Part shown: positions 37,107 to 45,568 of the stretch, piece by piece
Position numbering within the stretch: position 1 is the first letter of the stretch
Layout: each line of letters begins with the position of its first letter
Origin: Jatrophihabitans cynanchi
Lineage (GTDB): Bacteria > Actinomycetota > Actinomycetes > Mycobacteriales > Jatrophihabitantaceae
NCBI RefSeq assembly: GCF_027247405.1
Contig: NZ_CP097463.1
Coordinates: 4,340,001 to 4,404,000, forward strand
DNA: 64,000 nt
Direction of reading: 5' to 3'
Made by a program: the position numbers and the translations under genes
The notes under the pieces: generated by a model
What the model was told of the DNA's origin: nothing
What the model saw: the letters and a program-made list of their open reading frames with translations, nothing else
Database searches by the model: none

Positions 37107-38050
37107 CCGGCTACGAGCAGCGACTGCCGCGGCTGCTGGCCATGGTGCCGTACTTCCTGGCCCGTCCCGGAATCGCCACCGCCGACGCCGCCGCCGACTT
37201 CGGCATCACCGAGAAACAGCTGATCAAGGATCTCGACCTGCTCTGGATGTGCGGCCTGCCCGGGCACGGCCCGGGCGACCTGATCGACCTCAGTTACGAC
37301 GGCGGGACCGTCACGATCATCGACGACCAGGGCATGCGCAAGCCGTTACGGCTCACCGCCGAGGAGGCCCTCGCCCTGGTGGTCGCGCTGCGTACCCTGG
37401 CCGAGACCCCCGGCGTCGCGGACAGCGATGCCGTCCGGCGGGCGCTGGCCAAGGTGGAGACGGCCGCCGGCGGAGCCGTGGACGACGCGACGGTCGCGAT
37501 CGAGCTGGACCGCACCGCGCGGCTGCTGCCCGCTCTGCGCCAGGCACTGGACGACGGCCGGGCGCTGCGGCTGCGGTACTACACCGCGGCTAGGGACGAG
37601 ACGACCGAGCGCGTCGTCGACCCGCTGCAGGTGTTCGACGCGGACGGGCACAGCTACCTGGAGGGCTGGTGCCGCCGCGCGGAGGGCGTGCGGGTGTTCC
37701 GTGTCGACCGGATCGAGGACGTGCACATCCTGGACGAGCCGGCCGCCCCGCCGGCCGAACTCCAGCCGCGGGACGTCACCGAGGGCGTCTACCAGCCGGC
37801 GGCTGAACATCTGCTGGTCGACCTGCGGCTTACCGAGTCGTACGCCTGGGTCGCCGACTACTACCCGGTCGAGCGCGCGGTCGAGGATGAGGCGGGGCTG
37901 CACGTGAGCCTGCGGGTGTCCGAGCCGGCCTGGGTGCGGGCCCTGGTGCTCGGCTCCGGCGGCCAGGTCCAGGTGCTCTCGCCCGGCTGGCTGGCCGAGT
38001 CGATCCGCACCGACGCCGCGGCCGCGCTCGCGGCGTACGCCGCGAAGTAG
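37103..38050 (+). CDS. pafC: WYL-domain regulator PafC
   Basis: This 315-residue partner of PafB has an N-terminal helix-turn-helix (RLPRLLAMVPYFLARPGIATADAAADFGITEKQLIKDLDLL region) and a WYL domain (LRLRYYTAARDETTERVVDPLQVF and YLEGWCRRAEGVRVFRVDRI). The heterodimer is thought to sense single-stranded DNA through the WYL domain and redirect RNA polymerase to RecA-independent SOS genes. ATG 37103 overlaps the pafB stop. Its stop codon TAG is also part of the TAGGCT hexamer in front of the next gene. Confidence 0.93.
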   Translation: MTGYEQRLPRLLAMVPYFLARPGIATADAAADFGITEKQLIKDLDLLWMCGLPGHGPGDLIDLSYDGGTVTIIDDQGMRKPLRLTAEEALALVVALRTLAETPGVADSDAVRRALAKVETAAGGAVDDATVAIELDRTARLLPALRQALDDGRALRLRYYTAARDETTERVVDPLQVFDADGHSYLEGWCRRAEGVRVFRVDRIEDVHILDEPAAPPAELQPRDVTEGVYQPAAEHLLVDLRLTESYAWVADYYPVERAVEDEAGLHVSLRVSEPAWVRALVLGSGGQVQVLSPGWLAESIRTDAAAALAAYAAK

Positions 38051-38059
38051 GCTGGCCGC

Positions 38060-38266
38060 GTGCCCGTCGCCCTCATCGCGTGGATCGCCGCCCTGGCGTT
38101 CGCCGCGGTCGTGCTGACCTTCTGCACGTACGAGGTGCGGTGGAAGGCGCACCGGCTGCGCACCGACCTGGAGCGGTTGCGGCAACTCGCCGAGCAACTG
38201 CGCCGGGTGCAGAGCAGCCTGGCCGCCGCCCAGCGGCGGCTCGCGCGTCCCGGCGCCCCGGACTGA
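38060..38266 (+). CDS. small membrane protein with coiled coil, at the usual tatA position
   Basis: This 68-residue protein has one N-terminal membrane helix (about 4-22, ALIAWIAALAFAAVVLTFC) followed by a basic amphipathic coiled coil ([35 protein letters not shown]). TatA also has one helix plus an amphipathic helix, but the conserved Phe-Gly hinge of TatA/B is missing. I therefore do not call it TatA. In mycobacteria tatA lies exactly here between pafC and tatC. GTG lies 6 bases after TAGGCT. Confidence 0.7.
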   Translation: MPVALIAWIAALAFAAVVLTFCTYEVRWKAHRLRTDLERLRQLAEQLRRVQSSLAAAQRRLARPGAPD

Positions 38267-38278
38267 TCGCGGCCGGCC

Positions 38279-39169
38279 ATGCCCACATTGTTCCGCCGCA
38301 CCCGTGCCCGCCGGGCGAACCCGGACGGGCGCATGTCCGTCATGGACCACCTGCGCGAACTGCGCCGCCGGCTGATCCTCGTCGTCGTGATCATCGCGCT
38401 CGGTGGTGTGCTGGGCTGGCTGTTCTACACGCCGATCCTGGACTTCCTCAAGCACCCGTACTGCTCGGTGTCACCGAAGTACCGGTACACGCCGCAGGGC
38501 GGCGGGAAGTGCACTCTGATCTACCACGGCGTGCTGGACGGCTTCACCGCGCGCCTGAAGATCTCCGTGATCGCCGGCGCGGTGCTCACCGGACCGTTCT
38601 GGCTCTACCAGATCTGGGCGTTCATCACGCCGGGCCTGCGCCGCAACGAGCGCAAGTACACCCGCTGGTTCATCACGATGTCCAGCCTGCTGTTCGTGTC
38701 CGGCATGGCGCTGGCGTATGTGGTCCTGGCCAAGGGCCTGAACGTGGTGCTGCACGCGGCGGGGCCGGGGACCCAGGCGCTGCTCACCGTGAACGACTAC
38801 ATCTCCTTCGTCACGCTGATGCTGATCGTGTTCGGCGCGGCGTTCGAACTGCCGCTGCTGGTCGTGATGGCCAACCTCGCCGGCGTGCTGTCGGGCAAGC
38901 TGCTGAAGAAGTCCCAGCGCCTCGGCGTGTTCCTGATCTTCCTGTTCGCGGCGGTGGCGACGCCGAGCACCGACCCCTTCACGATGTGCGCGATGGCGCT
39001 GCCGATGGTGCTGTTGTTCGAGGCGTCCGTGCTGTTCGCCGTCGTGCATGACAAGCGCAAGGCGCAACGCAAGGCAGCGGACGCGCGGCTGGAGCAGTTG
39101 GACGACGACACACCCTCGCACGTGGAGTCACTGCCCGAACCGCTCGAGTCGTGGTCGGACACGACCTGA
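38279..39169 (+). CDS. tatC: twin-arginine translocase subunit TatC
   Basis: This 296-residue inner-membrane protein is the receptor core of the Tat pathway. The conserved N-terminal MDHLRELRRRLI, the periplasmic cap loop and FWLYQIWAFITPGLRRNERKY are seen, along with six membrane helices and a charged C-terminal tail. A YCSVSP...GGGKCTLIYHG insertion in the first loop has two cysteines. It follows the small membrane protein by 12 bases and is followed by helY, as in mycobacteria. The Tat-type Rieske protein at 32799 would be a client. Confidence 0.95.
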   Translation: MPTLFRRTRARRANPDGRMSVMDHLRELRRRLILVVVIIALGGVLGWLFYTPILDFLKHPYCSVSPKYRYTPQGGGKCTLIYHGVLDGFTARLKISVIAGAVLTGPFWLYQIWAFITPGLRRNERKYTRWFITMSSLLFVSGMALAYVVLAKGLNVVLHAAGPGTQALLTVNDYISFVTLMLIVFGAAFELPLLVVMANLAGVLSGKLLKKSQRLGVFLIFLFAAVATPSTDPFTMCAMALPMVLLFEASVLFAVVHDKRKAQRKAADARLEQLDDDTPSHVESLPEPLESWSDTT

Positions 39170-39197
39170 CCCTGCAGCCGATCCGTAGGCTGGGGGC

Positions 39198-41921
39198 ATG
39201 TCCTCGCCGAGTGAGCGGTTTGCCGCCGCGCGGCGGCGGTCCCGGTATCCGGCGCTGACCGGCTTCCGCGCCCAGTACCCGTTCGCGCTCGACGACTTCC
39301 AGGTCGAGGCCTGCCAGGCGCTCGAGGACGGGTACGCGGTGCTGGTGTGCGCGCCGACCGGCGCGGGCAAGACGCTGGTGGGCGAGTTCGCGGCGCACCT
39401 GGCCCTGCAGTCCGGGCAGAAGTGCTTCTACACCACACCGATCAAGGCGCTGTCGAACCAGAAGTACAACGACTTCGTCGCGCGCTACGGCCCGGGCCAG
39501 GTCGGGCTGCTGACCGGCGACAACTCGATCAACGGCGACGCGCCGATCGTGGTCATGACCACCGAGGTGTTGCGCAACATGCTGTACGTCAGCAGCACGA
39601 CCCTGGCCGACCTGGGCTACGTCGTCATGGACGAGGTGCACTACCTCGGTGACCGGTTCCGCGGCGCGGTGTGGGAGGAGGTGATCATCCACCTGCCCGA
39701 GTCCGTCCGGTTGGTCTCGCTGTCGGCGACCGTGTCCAACGCCGAGGAGTTCGGCGCGTGGCTGGTCACCGTCCGCGGCGAGACGCGGGTGGTGGTGCAC
39801 GAGGAACGCCCGGTTCCGCTGTGGCAGCACCTGCTGGTCGGGACGCGGCTGTTCGACCTGCTCGCCGAGGACGGTTCGGGTGTCGACCCCGAGCTGAACC
39901 GCTACCTCAACGAGCGGATGCGCTACCTCGATCCGGGCGCCGCACGGCGCGGCGGCTCCCGCCAGCTGCGCGGCTGGCGGCCACCGCACCGTCCGGACGT
40001 GATCTCGCGATTGGACCGTGAGGGGTTGCTGCCCGCGATCACCTTCGTGTTCAGCAGGGCCGGATGCGACGCAGCGGTGCGCCAGTGCGTCTACGCCGGG
40101 CTGTGGCTCACCGACGAGGACGAGCGGAACGCGATCGACGCGCTGATCGACGAGCGCACCGCGGGCCTTGCGGCCGAGGACCTCGAGGTACTCGGCTACT
40201 GGGAGTGGCGCGACGGGCTGCGCCGAGGCGTGGCGGCGCATCACGCCGGGCTGATCCCGGCGTTCAAGGAGACGGTCGAGGAGCTGTTCGTCCGTGGCCT
40301 GGTCCGCGCCGTCTTCGCGACCGAGACGCTGGCGCTCGGCATCAACATGCCGGCCCGCACGGTCGTCCTCGAGCGGCTGACCAAGTTCAACGGCGAGGCA
40401 CACGTCGACGTGACGCCGGGGGAGTACACCCAGTTCACCGGCCGCGCCGGTCGCCGTGGCATCGACGTCGAGGGGCACGCGGTCGTGCTGTGGAGCCCGG
40501 AGATCGATCCGGGACGGGTGGCCGGGCTGGCCTCGACCCGCACCTACCCGCTGCGATCCTCGTTCCGACCGTCGTACAACATGGCGGTCAACCTGGTCGG
40601 CCAGATGGGGCGGGACGCAGCCCGCACCCTGCTGGAGTCCTCGTTCGCGCAGTTCCAGGCAGATCGTGGCGTCGCCGGGCTGAGCAAGCAGATCCGCCGC
40701 AACGAGCAGACGCAACGCGAACTGGGCGAGCAGATGCGCTGCGAGCGCGGGGACTTCGCCGAGTACGCGGGCCTGCGCCGGCAACTGTCCGAGCGCGAAG
40801 CGCTGCTGTCGCGAGAAGGCGCCCGCAAGCGCAAGGCGGCTGTCGTGCAGTCGTTGGAGCAGCTGCGTCCGGGCGATGTGATCCGGGTGCCTGCCGGCCG
40901 GCGCGCCGGGCTTGCCGTGGTGCTCGACGCCGGGGTGCACCCGCGCGATGACCCCCACCCCCTGGTGGTCACCGAGGCACGCTGGGGCGGCCGGCTGTCG
41001 GTGCTCGACTTTCCGGTGGCGGTCGAGGTGCTCGGCAGCGTCCGGGTGCCGAAGCACGCGAACTACCGCTCGCCGCAGGAGCGGCGCGATCTCGCGTCCG
41101 GCCTGCGCGCGCTCGACCTGCCGCCCGAGGAACGCTCGCGCCGGCGGAAGGGGTCCGGCGCGGCGGACGACGAGCAGGTGATCGCGCTGCGGGCGGCTCT
41201 GCGGGCCCACCCGTGCCACGACTGCCCGGACCGGGAGGAGCACGCTCGGTGGGGCGAGCGGTTCAGCCGGTTGCAGCGTGAGAACGACGACCTGCGCCGC
41301 CGGATCGAGGGACGGACCGGTTCGCTCGGGCGCACCTTCGACCGGATCGCGCTGTTGCTCACCGACCGTGGCTACCTGGCCGGCGACGAGACGACGCCGC
41401 CGGGGCGGATGCTGGCCCGCATCTGGTCGGACAGCGACCTGCTGGTGGCCGAATGCCTGCGTGCCGGCGCCTGGGACGGGCTGGCCCCGGCCGATCTGGC
41501 GGCGGTGGTGTCGACGCTGGTGTACGAGGCGCGCCGCGAGGAGCGGCTCGCCGACCGGATGCCCACCGTGGCCGTGCGCGATGCGCTGGTGACGACGGCC
41601 CGGATCTGGGCCGAACTGGCCGACGAGGAAACCGCGCACGGCCTGGTCCACAGCCGCGAGCCCGAGCTCGGATTCGTCTGGGCCATCCATCGCTGGGCGC
41701 GCGGCGACTCGCTGGGGCAGGCGCTGGACGCCACCGTCCAGGTCGGCGCCGAGCTGTCCGCGGGCGATTTCATCCGCTGGTGCAAGCAACTGCTGGACCT
41801 GCTCGACCAGATCGCGGTGGCGCCGTCGGGATCCGGGGACGAGCCCCCGCTGGCGCGCCCCGCGCGCGCTGCCATCGCCGCCGTGCGCCGCGGGGTGGTC
41901 GCGCAGAGCATGATGCCGTGA
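39198..41921 (+). CDS. helY: Ski2/Mtr4-type DExH RNA helicase HelY
   Basis: This 907-residue helicase has Walker A APTGAGKT at 52-59, the DEVH box at 145-148, SATVSN (motif III) and the C-terminal motif VI GRAGRRG. A KOW/arch-like middle region (from about 540) and the C-terminal DSHCT domain (ARIWSDSDLLVAECLRAGAWDGL to the end) follow. It likely unwinds structured RNA for decay. ATG lies 6 bases after TAGGCT (39186-39191), another likely leaderless start. The tatC-helY order matches M. tuberculosis Rv2093c-Rv2092c. Confidence 0.93.
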   Translation: MSSPSERFAAARRRSRYPALTGFRAQYPFALDDFQVEACQALEDGYAVLVCAPTGAGKTLVGEFAAHLALQSGQKCFYTTPIKALSNQKYNDFVARYGPGQVGLLTGDNSINGDAPIVVMTTEVLRNMLYVSSTTLADLGYVVMDEVHYLGDRFRGAVWEEVIIHLPESVRLVSLSATVSNAEEFGAWLVTVRGETRVVVHEERPVPLWQHLLVGTRLFDLLAEDGSGVDPELNRYLNERMRYLDPGAARRGGSRQLRGWRPPHRPDVISRLDREGLLPAITFVFSRAGCDAAVRQCVYAGLWLTDEDERNAIDALIDERTAGLAAEDLEVLGYWEWRDGLRRGVAAHHAGLIPAFKETVEELFVRGLVRAVFATETLALGINMPARTVVLERLTKFNGEAHVDVTPGEYTQFTGRAGRRGIDVEGHAVVLWSPEIDPGRVAGLASTRTYPLRSSFRPSYNMAVNLVGQMGRDAARTLLESSFAQFQADRGVAGLSKQIRRNEQTQRELGEQMRCERGDFAEYAGLRRQLSEREALLSREGARKRKAAVVQSLEQLRPGDVIRVPAGRRAGLAVVLDAGVHPRDDPHPLVVTEARWGGRLSVLDFPVAVEVLGSVRVPKHANYRSPQERRDLASGLRALDLPPEERSRRRKGSGAADDEQVIALRAALRAHPCHDCPDREEHARWGERFSRLQRENDDLRRRIEGRTGSLGRTFDRIALLLTDRGYLAGDETTPPGRMLARIWSDSDLLVAECLRAGAWDGLAPADLAAVVSTLVYEARREERLADRMPTVAVRDALVTTARIWAELADEETAHGLVHSREPELGFVWAIHRWARGDSLGQALDATVQVGAELSAGDFIRWCKQLLDLLDQIAVAPSGSGDEPPLARPARAAIAAVRRGVVAQSMMP

Positions 41922-42074
41922 CCGGTGCGGCCGGGCACGAGATCGGCGCGTGCCGGGGCGGCTGTGCCGTTGGTCCGAAATTCGCAGTAGCGTGTGGCGA
42001 GCCAGCGCGCCCCGCAGTTCGACGTCGGGCGGCGCCGGCGGAGTTGGCGTACGTCTCGACGATGGGGGCTTTCG

Positions 42075-43517
42075 ATGACCGACCAAGGCAGTCAGGACCA
42101 AGGCAGTCAGGACAACCAGCGGCAGCAGTGGCCGCAGCAAACACCCGCGCCGCCGGCGCCCCCAGCGCCCTACCCTCCGGAACAGCCGGACGGGCAACCG
42201 GCGGCCGAGGCGGCCCCGGCCGCGCAGCAGTTCGGCCCGCCACAGCCGGTGCAGGACCCTGTGCAGGACGCCGTGCAGGACGCCGTGCAGGACGCCGTGC
42301 AGGACCCGGTGCAGGACGCCGTGCAACAGCAGGCCGGTCAGCAGCACTGGCAGGCTCCTTCGCCGCAGTGGAGCGCACCCCAGCCGCAGGCACCTCAGGG
42401 CTGGGCGGGGCAGCCGGAGCAGCCACCGCACCCGCAGTGGGCGTCGCCGGCCGCTCCGGCAGCCGCCCAGCCGGAGTGGGCCCAGCCGCAGCAGGGCTGG
42501 CCGGCGCCGCAGCCCGAGCAGCAGCAGCAGCAGCAGCAGTGGGCTGCTCCGCCGCAGCCCGAGCAGCAGCAGTGGGCTGCTCCGGCGCCGCAGCCTGAGC
42601 AGCAGCAGTGGGCTGCTCCGGCGCCGCAGCCTGAGCAGCAGCAGTGGTCGGCACCGACCGAGACGCAGCACGCCGTACCGCCGGGCGCCGCGAGCGAGCA
42701 GTTGGGCGTCGCGGCGGGTATCGGGCAGTCGTGGCCGATCAGTCAGCCCGCAGATCAGCAGCAGACGTCCTACCTGCCGCCGGCCGAGCCCGGCCCGCAC
42801 GGCGAGGCGCAGCCCACGGCGATCTATCCCGCCGTCGGTGACCAGGCCCAGGGTTACCAGCAGCAGGGCGGTTACGGCCCCGGGTACGCCCAGCAGCAGG
42901 ACACCGCGGGCTACCAGCCCGGTTACGGAGCCGCACCGTCCTACGGCCAGCAGCAGGGTTACGCGCAGCAGCCAGGTGACGGTCAGCAGGGCTACGGTCA
43001 GCCGGGTTACGGGCAATACGGCCAGCCTGGCGTCGGCCAGCCGGGTTACGGGCAGGGTTACGGCCAGCCGGGTGATGGTCAGCAGGGCTACGGCCAGGCC
43101 GGTTACGGCCAGCAGGGCTACGGCCAGCCGGGTTACGGCCAGCCGGGTTACGGCCAGCAGGGCTACCAGCAACAGAGCTACGCGACCCAGGGTTACCAGC
43201 AGCCCGCCCAGCCGGCGAAGAAGGGCAGGGGTCTGCTGTTCTCGCTGATCGGGCTGGTGGTCGTAATCATCGCCGCGGTGTTGATCACCGGGTTCGTCAC
43301 GCCCGGCTTCTTCAAGAAGACCGAGTTGAGCCACAGCGCCGTCGAGGGCTACATCGAGAAGAACCTCGGCGCCACGAACGTCACGTGCAACGGCGGCAGC
43401 AACATCGAGGTCAAGAAGGGCAAGACGTTCACCTGCACCGGCTCGGACAACGCCAAGTTCACCGTCACGATGACCGATGACAAGGGTGGCTACAGCCCGG
43501 TTCCGGACAACGGCTGA
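42075..43517 (+). CDS. Gln/Pro/Gly-repeat membrane protein with DUF4333 domain
   Basis: This 480-residue protein is three parts. A cytosolic low-complexity region of about 380 residues contains VQD(A/P) repeats, [12 protein letters not shown] repeats and a long [10 protein letters not shown] tract. One membrane helix follows (about 391-414, [21 protein letters not shown]). The last part is an outer DUF4333-type domain of about 65 residues with two cysteines (NVTCNGG and TFTCTGS). The Tyr/Gly/Gln composition is that of phase-separating prion-like regions. Its function is unknown. GGGGG lies 6 bases before ATG 42075. A long palindrome follows the stop. Confidence 0.82.
   Translation: MTDQGSQDQGSQDNQRQQWPQQTPAPPAPPAPYPPEQPDGQPAAEAAPAAQQFGPPQPVQDPVQDAVQDAVQDAVQDPVQDAVQQQAGQQHWQAPSPQWSAPQPQAPQGWAGQPEQPPHPQWASPAAPAAAQPEWAQPQQGWPAPQPEQQQQQQQWAAPPQPEQQQWAAPAPQPEQQQWAAPAPQPEQQQWSAPTETQHAVPPGAASEQLGVAAGIGQSWPISQPADQQQTSYLPPAEPGPHGEAQPTAIYPAVGDQAQGYQQQGGYGPGYAQQQDTAGYQPGYGAAPSYGQQQGYAQQPGDGQQGYGQPGYGQYGQPGVGQPGYGQGYGQPGDGQQGYGQAGYGQQGYGQPGYGQPGYGQQGYQQQSYATQGYQQPAQPAKKGRGLLFSLIGLVVVIIAAVLITGFVTPGFFKKTELSHSAVEGYIEKNLGATNVTCNGGSNIEVKKGKTFTCTGSDNAKFTVTMTDDKGGYSPVPDNG
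42249..42320 (+). repeat. six tandem 12-base repeats
   Basis: Six units of the form GTGCAGGACSCY follow one another without gaps and encode [24 protein letters not shown]. Three units in a row are identical in protein and nearly so in DNA, which suggests recent slippage or unequal exchange. Confidence 0.9.
42504..42650 (+). repeat. tandem repeats encoding [12 protein letters not shown]
   Basis: About four copies of a unit near 36 bases encode [12 protein letters not shown] with small changes. The first copy is expanded to seven glutamines by a run of CAG codons. Copies two to four are almost identical in DNA. Confidence 0.85.
42846..43200 (+). repeat. degenerate repeats encoding GYGQ(P/Q)GYGQ
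   Basis: Many short units of 12-15 bases (GGTTACGGCCAGCCG and GGCTACGGCCAGCAG types) encode the Gly-Tyr-Gly-Gln tract. The order is irregular. It is protein-coding and has no spacers, so it is not a CRISPR array. Confidence 0.85.
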
Positions 43518-43531
43518 CCCGCGCGCCGCGA

Positions 43532-43577
43532 TTTGTCATGCGATCGTGGGGCTCCGGCGCCACGATCGCATGACAAA
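43532..43577. terminator. perfect 18-base-pair hairpin between converging genes
   Basis: TTTGTCATGCGATCGTGG (43532-43549) pairs perfectly with its reverse complement at 43560-43577 around a 10-base loop. It lies 15 bases after the DUF4333 gene stop and 7 bases before the exonuclease stop on the other strand, so it should terminate both. The flanking TTT/AAA gives a short T-run in each direction. Confidence 0.85.
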
Positions 43578-43583
43578 GTCCGT

Positions 43584-44492
43584 TCAGCCGACGCCGCGCG
43601 CGGCCGTGATCGCCGCCTGCACCCGCGCGACCGACGCGCCGATGCCCAGCTCGCCGACCAACCGGTCGAGCGAGCCGGCATCGCGCGGTTCGGCGGGAAG
43701 TTCGTCGGCGAGGACAGGCAGCGGCACGTCGGTTCGCACCCGCACCGCCCCGGGCGCGCGGGACAGGTACTCGCGAGCCGCACGGATCTTCGCGCCCGCC
43801 CCGGCCGGGAACCCGTCGGGCCCGGAATCGGCGGCGGCGAGGATGTCCTCGATCGAGCCGAAGCGCGCGACCAGGGCGGCGGCGGTCTTCTCGCCGACGC
43901 CGGCGACGCCGGGCAGCCCGTCGCTCGGGTCACCGCGCAGCACCGCGAAGTCGGCGTAGTGCGCTGCCGCGATGCCGTACTTCGCCTGCACCTCGGCGGG
44001 GCCCATCACCTCCATCTTCGCCAAACCCTTGCCGGTGTAGAGCACCCGCACCCGGTCGGTCGCCACCGCGAGCATGTCCCGGTCGCCGCTGACCACCTCG
44101 ACCTCGTCGGTGTCCCGCGCGGCGAGGGTGGCCATGACGTCGTCGGCCTCGAACCCGTCGGCGCCGGCCGTCGGCAACCCGAGCGCGGCGAGCACCTTCA
44201 GCAGCAGCGGGATCTGCGGCAGTAGCGCAGCCGGGATCACCTCGCTGCCGTCCGGGGACGCGCGGTGAGCCTTGTACGACGGGACGAGCTCGACGCGGAA
44301 GTCCGGCCGCCACGACAGGTCCAGGCAGGCCACCCAACGGCTCGGCCGGCGCCGTTCGATGAGCGCGGCGGACATGTCCAGGAACCCGCGGATCGCGTTC
44401 ACCGGCCGCCCGTCCGGCGCCGTGATCGACTCCGGCAGCGCGTAGAAGGCGCGGAAGTACAAGTTGGCCGCGTCCACCAATTGAAGGGTCAT
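43584..44492 (-). CDS. 5'-3' exonuclease (PIN/FEN-like)
   Basis: This 302-residue nuclease matches the 5'-3' exonuclease domain of DNA polymerase I as a stand-alone protein, like Rv2090. It has the acidic metal sites (MTLQLVDAANLYFRAFY, DGFEADDVMATLA, EVVSGDRDMLAV) and the helix-hairpin-helix GDPSDGLPGVAGVGEKTAAALV. It would remove RNA primers or flaps in repair. Its ATG overlaps the last base of the LacI regulator stop. Confidence 0.92.
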   Translation of the reverse strand: MTLQLVDAANLYFRAFYALPESITAPDGRPVNAIRGFLDMSAALIERRRPSRWVACLDLSWRPDFRVELVPSYKAHRASPDGSEVIPAALLPQIPLLLKVLAALGLPTAGADGFEADDVMATLAARDTDEVEVVSGDRDMLAVATDRVRVLYTGKGLAKMEVMGPAEVQAKYGIAAAHYADFAVLRGDPSDGLPGVAGVGEKTAAALVARFGSIEDILAAADSGPDGFPAGAGAKIRAAREYLSRAPGAVRVRTDVPLPVLADELPAEPRDAGSLDRLVGELGIGASVARVQAAITAARGVG

Positions 44493-45505
44493 CAGGCGAC
44501 GGACGCGGCGGGGTCGGTGCTGCCGCGGACGATGAGCTGGGTCGGCAGCACCACGTCGGTGGGGTTTGCCTCGTCGCCCGCCGCGACCGCGAGCAGCCGC
44601 GCGGTGATGTCCAGCGCCTGCTCGGTCACCGGCTGGCGGATCGTCGTCAGGTCCATGAGCGCCGCGGTCACGTGATCGTCGAAGCCGACGATCGCGACGT
44701 CCTCGGGAACACGCAGGCCGGCGCGGCGTACCGCCCGGATCGCGCCGTAGGCCATCTCGTCGCTCTCGGCGAAGATCGCGGTGGGCGGATCGGGCAGCGC
44801 GAGCAGCCGGTTCGCGGCCTCGCCGCCACCGTCGATCGTGAAGTAGCCGAGGACCTCGAGCGCGGGATCGGGGTCGACGCCCACCTCGGCCAGCGCGTCG
44901 CGGTAGCCGTCGCGGCGTCGAAGCGGTGGCGTGAAGCTCATCGGGTCGTCGGTGTCCCCGCCGATCAGCCCGATCCGGCGGTGCCCGAGCGAGGTGAGGT
45001 GCCGCACCGCGGCCTGCGCACCGCAGACGTCATCGATCCGGGTGGACAGGAAACCCGGCCGTTCCAGCCCGAGCAGGCCGACCGGACAGCTGAGCGCCCC
45101 GAGCGCCTCGAACTCGGCATCGTCGAGGACCAGGCTGGCGATCAGCACGGCATCGACGCGCTTGCGCATCGGCATCACGTCGAAGAAGCGGTCCCGGCCT
45201 TCGGCGTCGCCCAGGTTGTACAGCAGCAGGTCGAAGCCCGCCTTGCGCAGCGCGGCCTCGACCCCGTCGATCACCTCGGCGAAGAACCAGCGGTTCACGA
45301 ACGGGACGACCACGCCGACGGTGGCGGTGCGCCCGCTGGCCAGCCGGGCGGCGAACGGCGAGGCCACGTAGTCCAGCTCGGCGGCTGCCGTCAGCACCCG
45401 GTCCCGGGTCGCAGCTGCGACGTCGGGCAGGCCGCGCAACGCGCGCGAAACCGTCGCGATGGACACCCCGGCGAGCCGGGCGACGTCCTCGATGCTCGCT
45501 GCCAT
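44492..45505 (-). CDS. LacI-family transcriptional regulator
   Basis: This 337-residue regulator has an N-terminal LacI helix-turn-helix and hinge (SIEDVARLAGVSIATVSRALRG, 4-25; FAARLASGRTATVGVVVP) and a sugar-binding-type effector domain that ends with the VPEDVAIVGFDDH signature. The effector is unknown. It is divergent from an amidohydrolase gene that it may control, with 63 bases between the starts. GGGGGGAATGG precedes ATG 45505. Confidence 0.88.
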   Translation of the reverse strand: MAASIEDVARLAGVSIATVSRALRGLPDVAAATRDRVLTAAAELDYVASPFAARLASGRTATVGVVVPFVNRWFFAEVIDGVEAALRKAGFDLLLYNLGDAEGRDRFFDVMPMRKRVDAVLIASLVLDDAEFEALGALSCPVGLLGLERPGFLSTRIDDVCGAQAAVRHLTSLGHRRIGLIGGDTDDPMSFTPPLRRRDGYRDALAEVGVDPDPALEVLGYFTIDGGGEAANRLLALPDPPTAIFAESDEMAYGAIRAVRRAGLRVPEDVAIVGFDDHVTAALMDLTTIRQPVTEQALDITARLLAVAAGDEANPTDVVLPTQLIVRGSTDPAASVA

Positions 45506-45568
45506 CCATTCCCCCCGGTCTGCGGTCCCGTAAACGCTACCGCCCCGGACGCTGGCAGACTCGGCCGC

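Noticed and set aside
42249-43200. Tandem repeats that might suggest CRISPR
   Set aside because: Units are 12-36 bases, contiguous without spacers, and in frame within one gene.
38979-43334. A very long reverse-strand open frame across tatC, helY and the repeat protein
   Set aside because: It is antisense to well-supported genes, its product is low-complexity, and long antisense frames are expected at this GC content.
45506-45568. Possible LacI operator between the regulator and amidohydrolase
   Set aside because: The CGTAAACGCTACCG stretch has a central CG but no convincing dyad symmetry.
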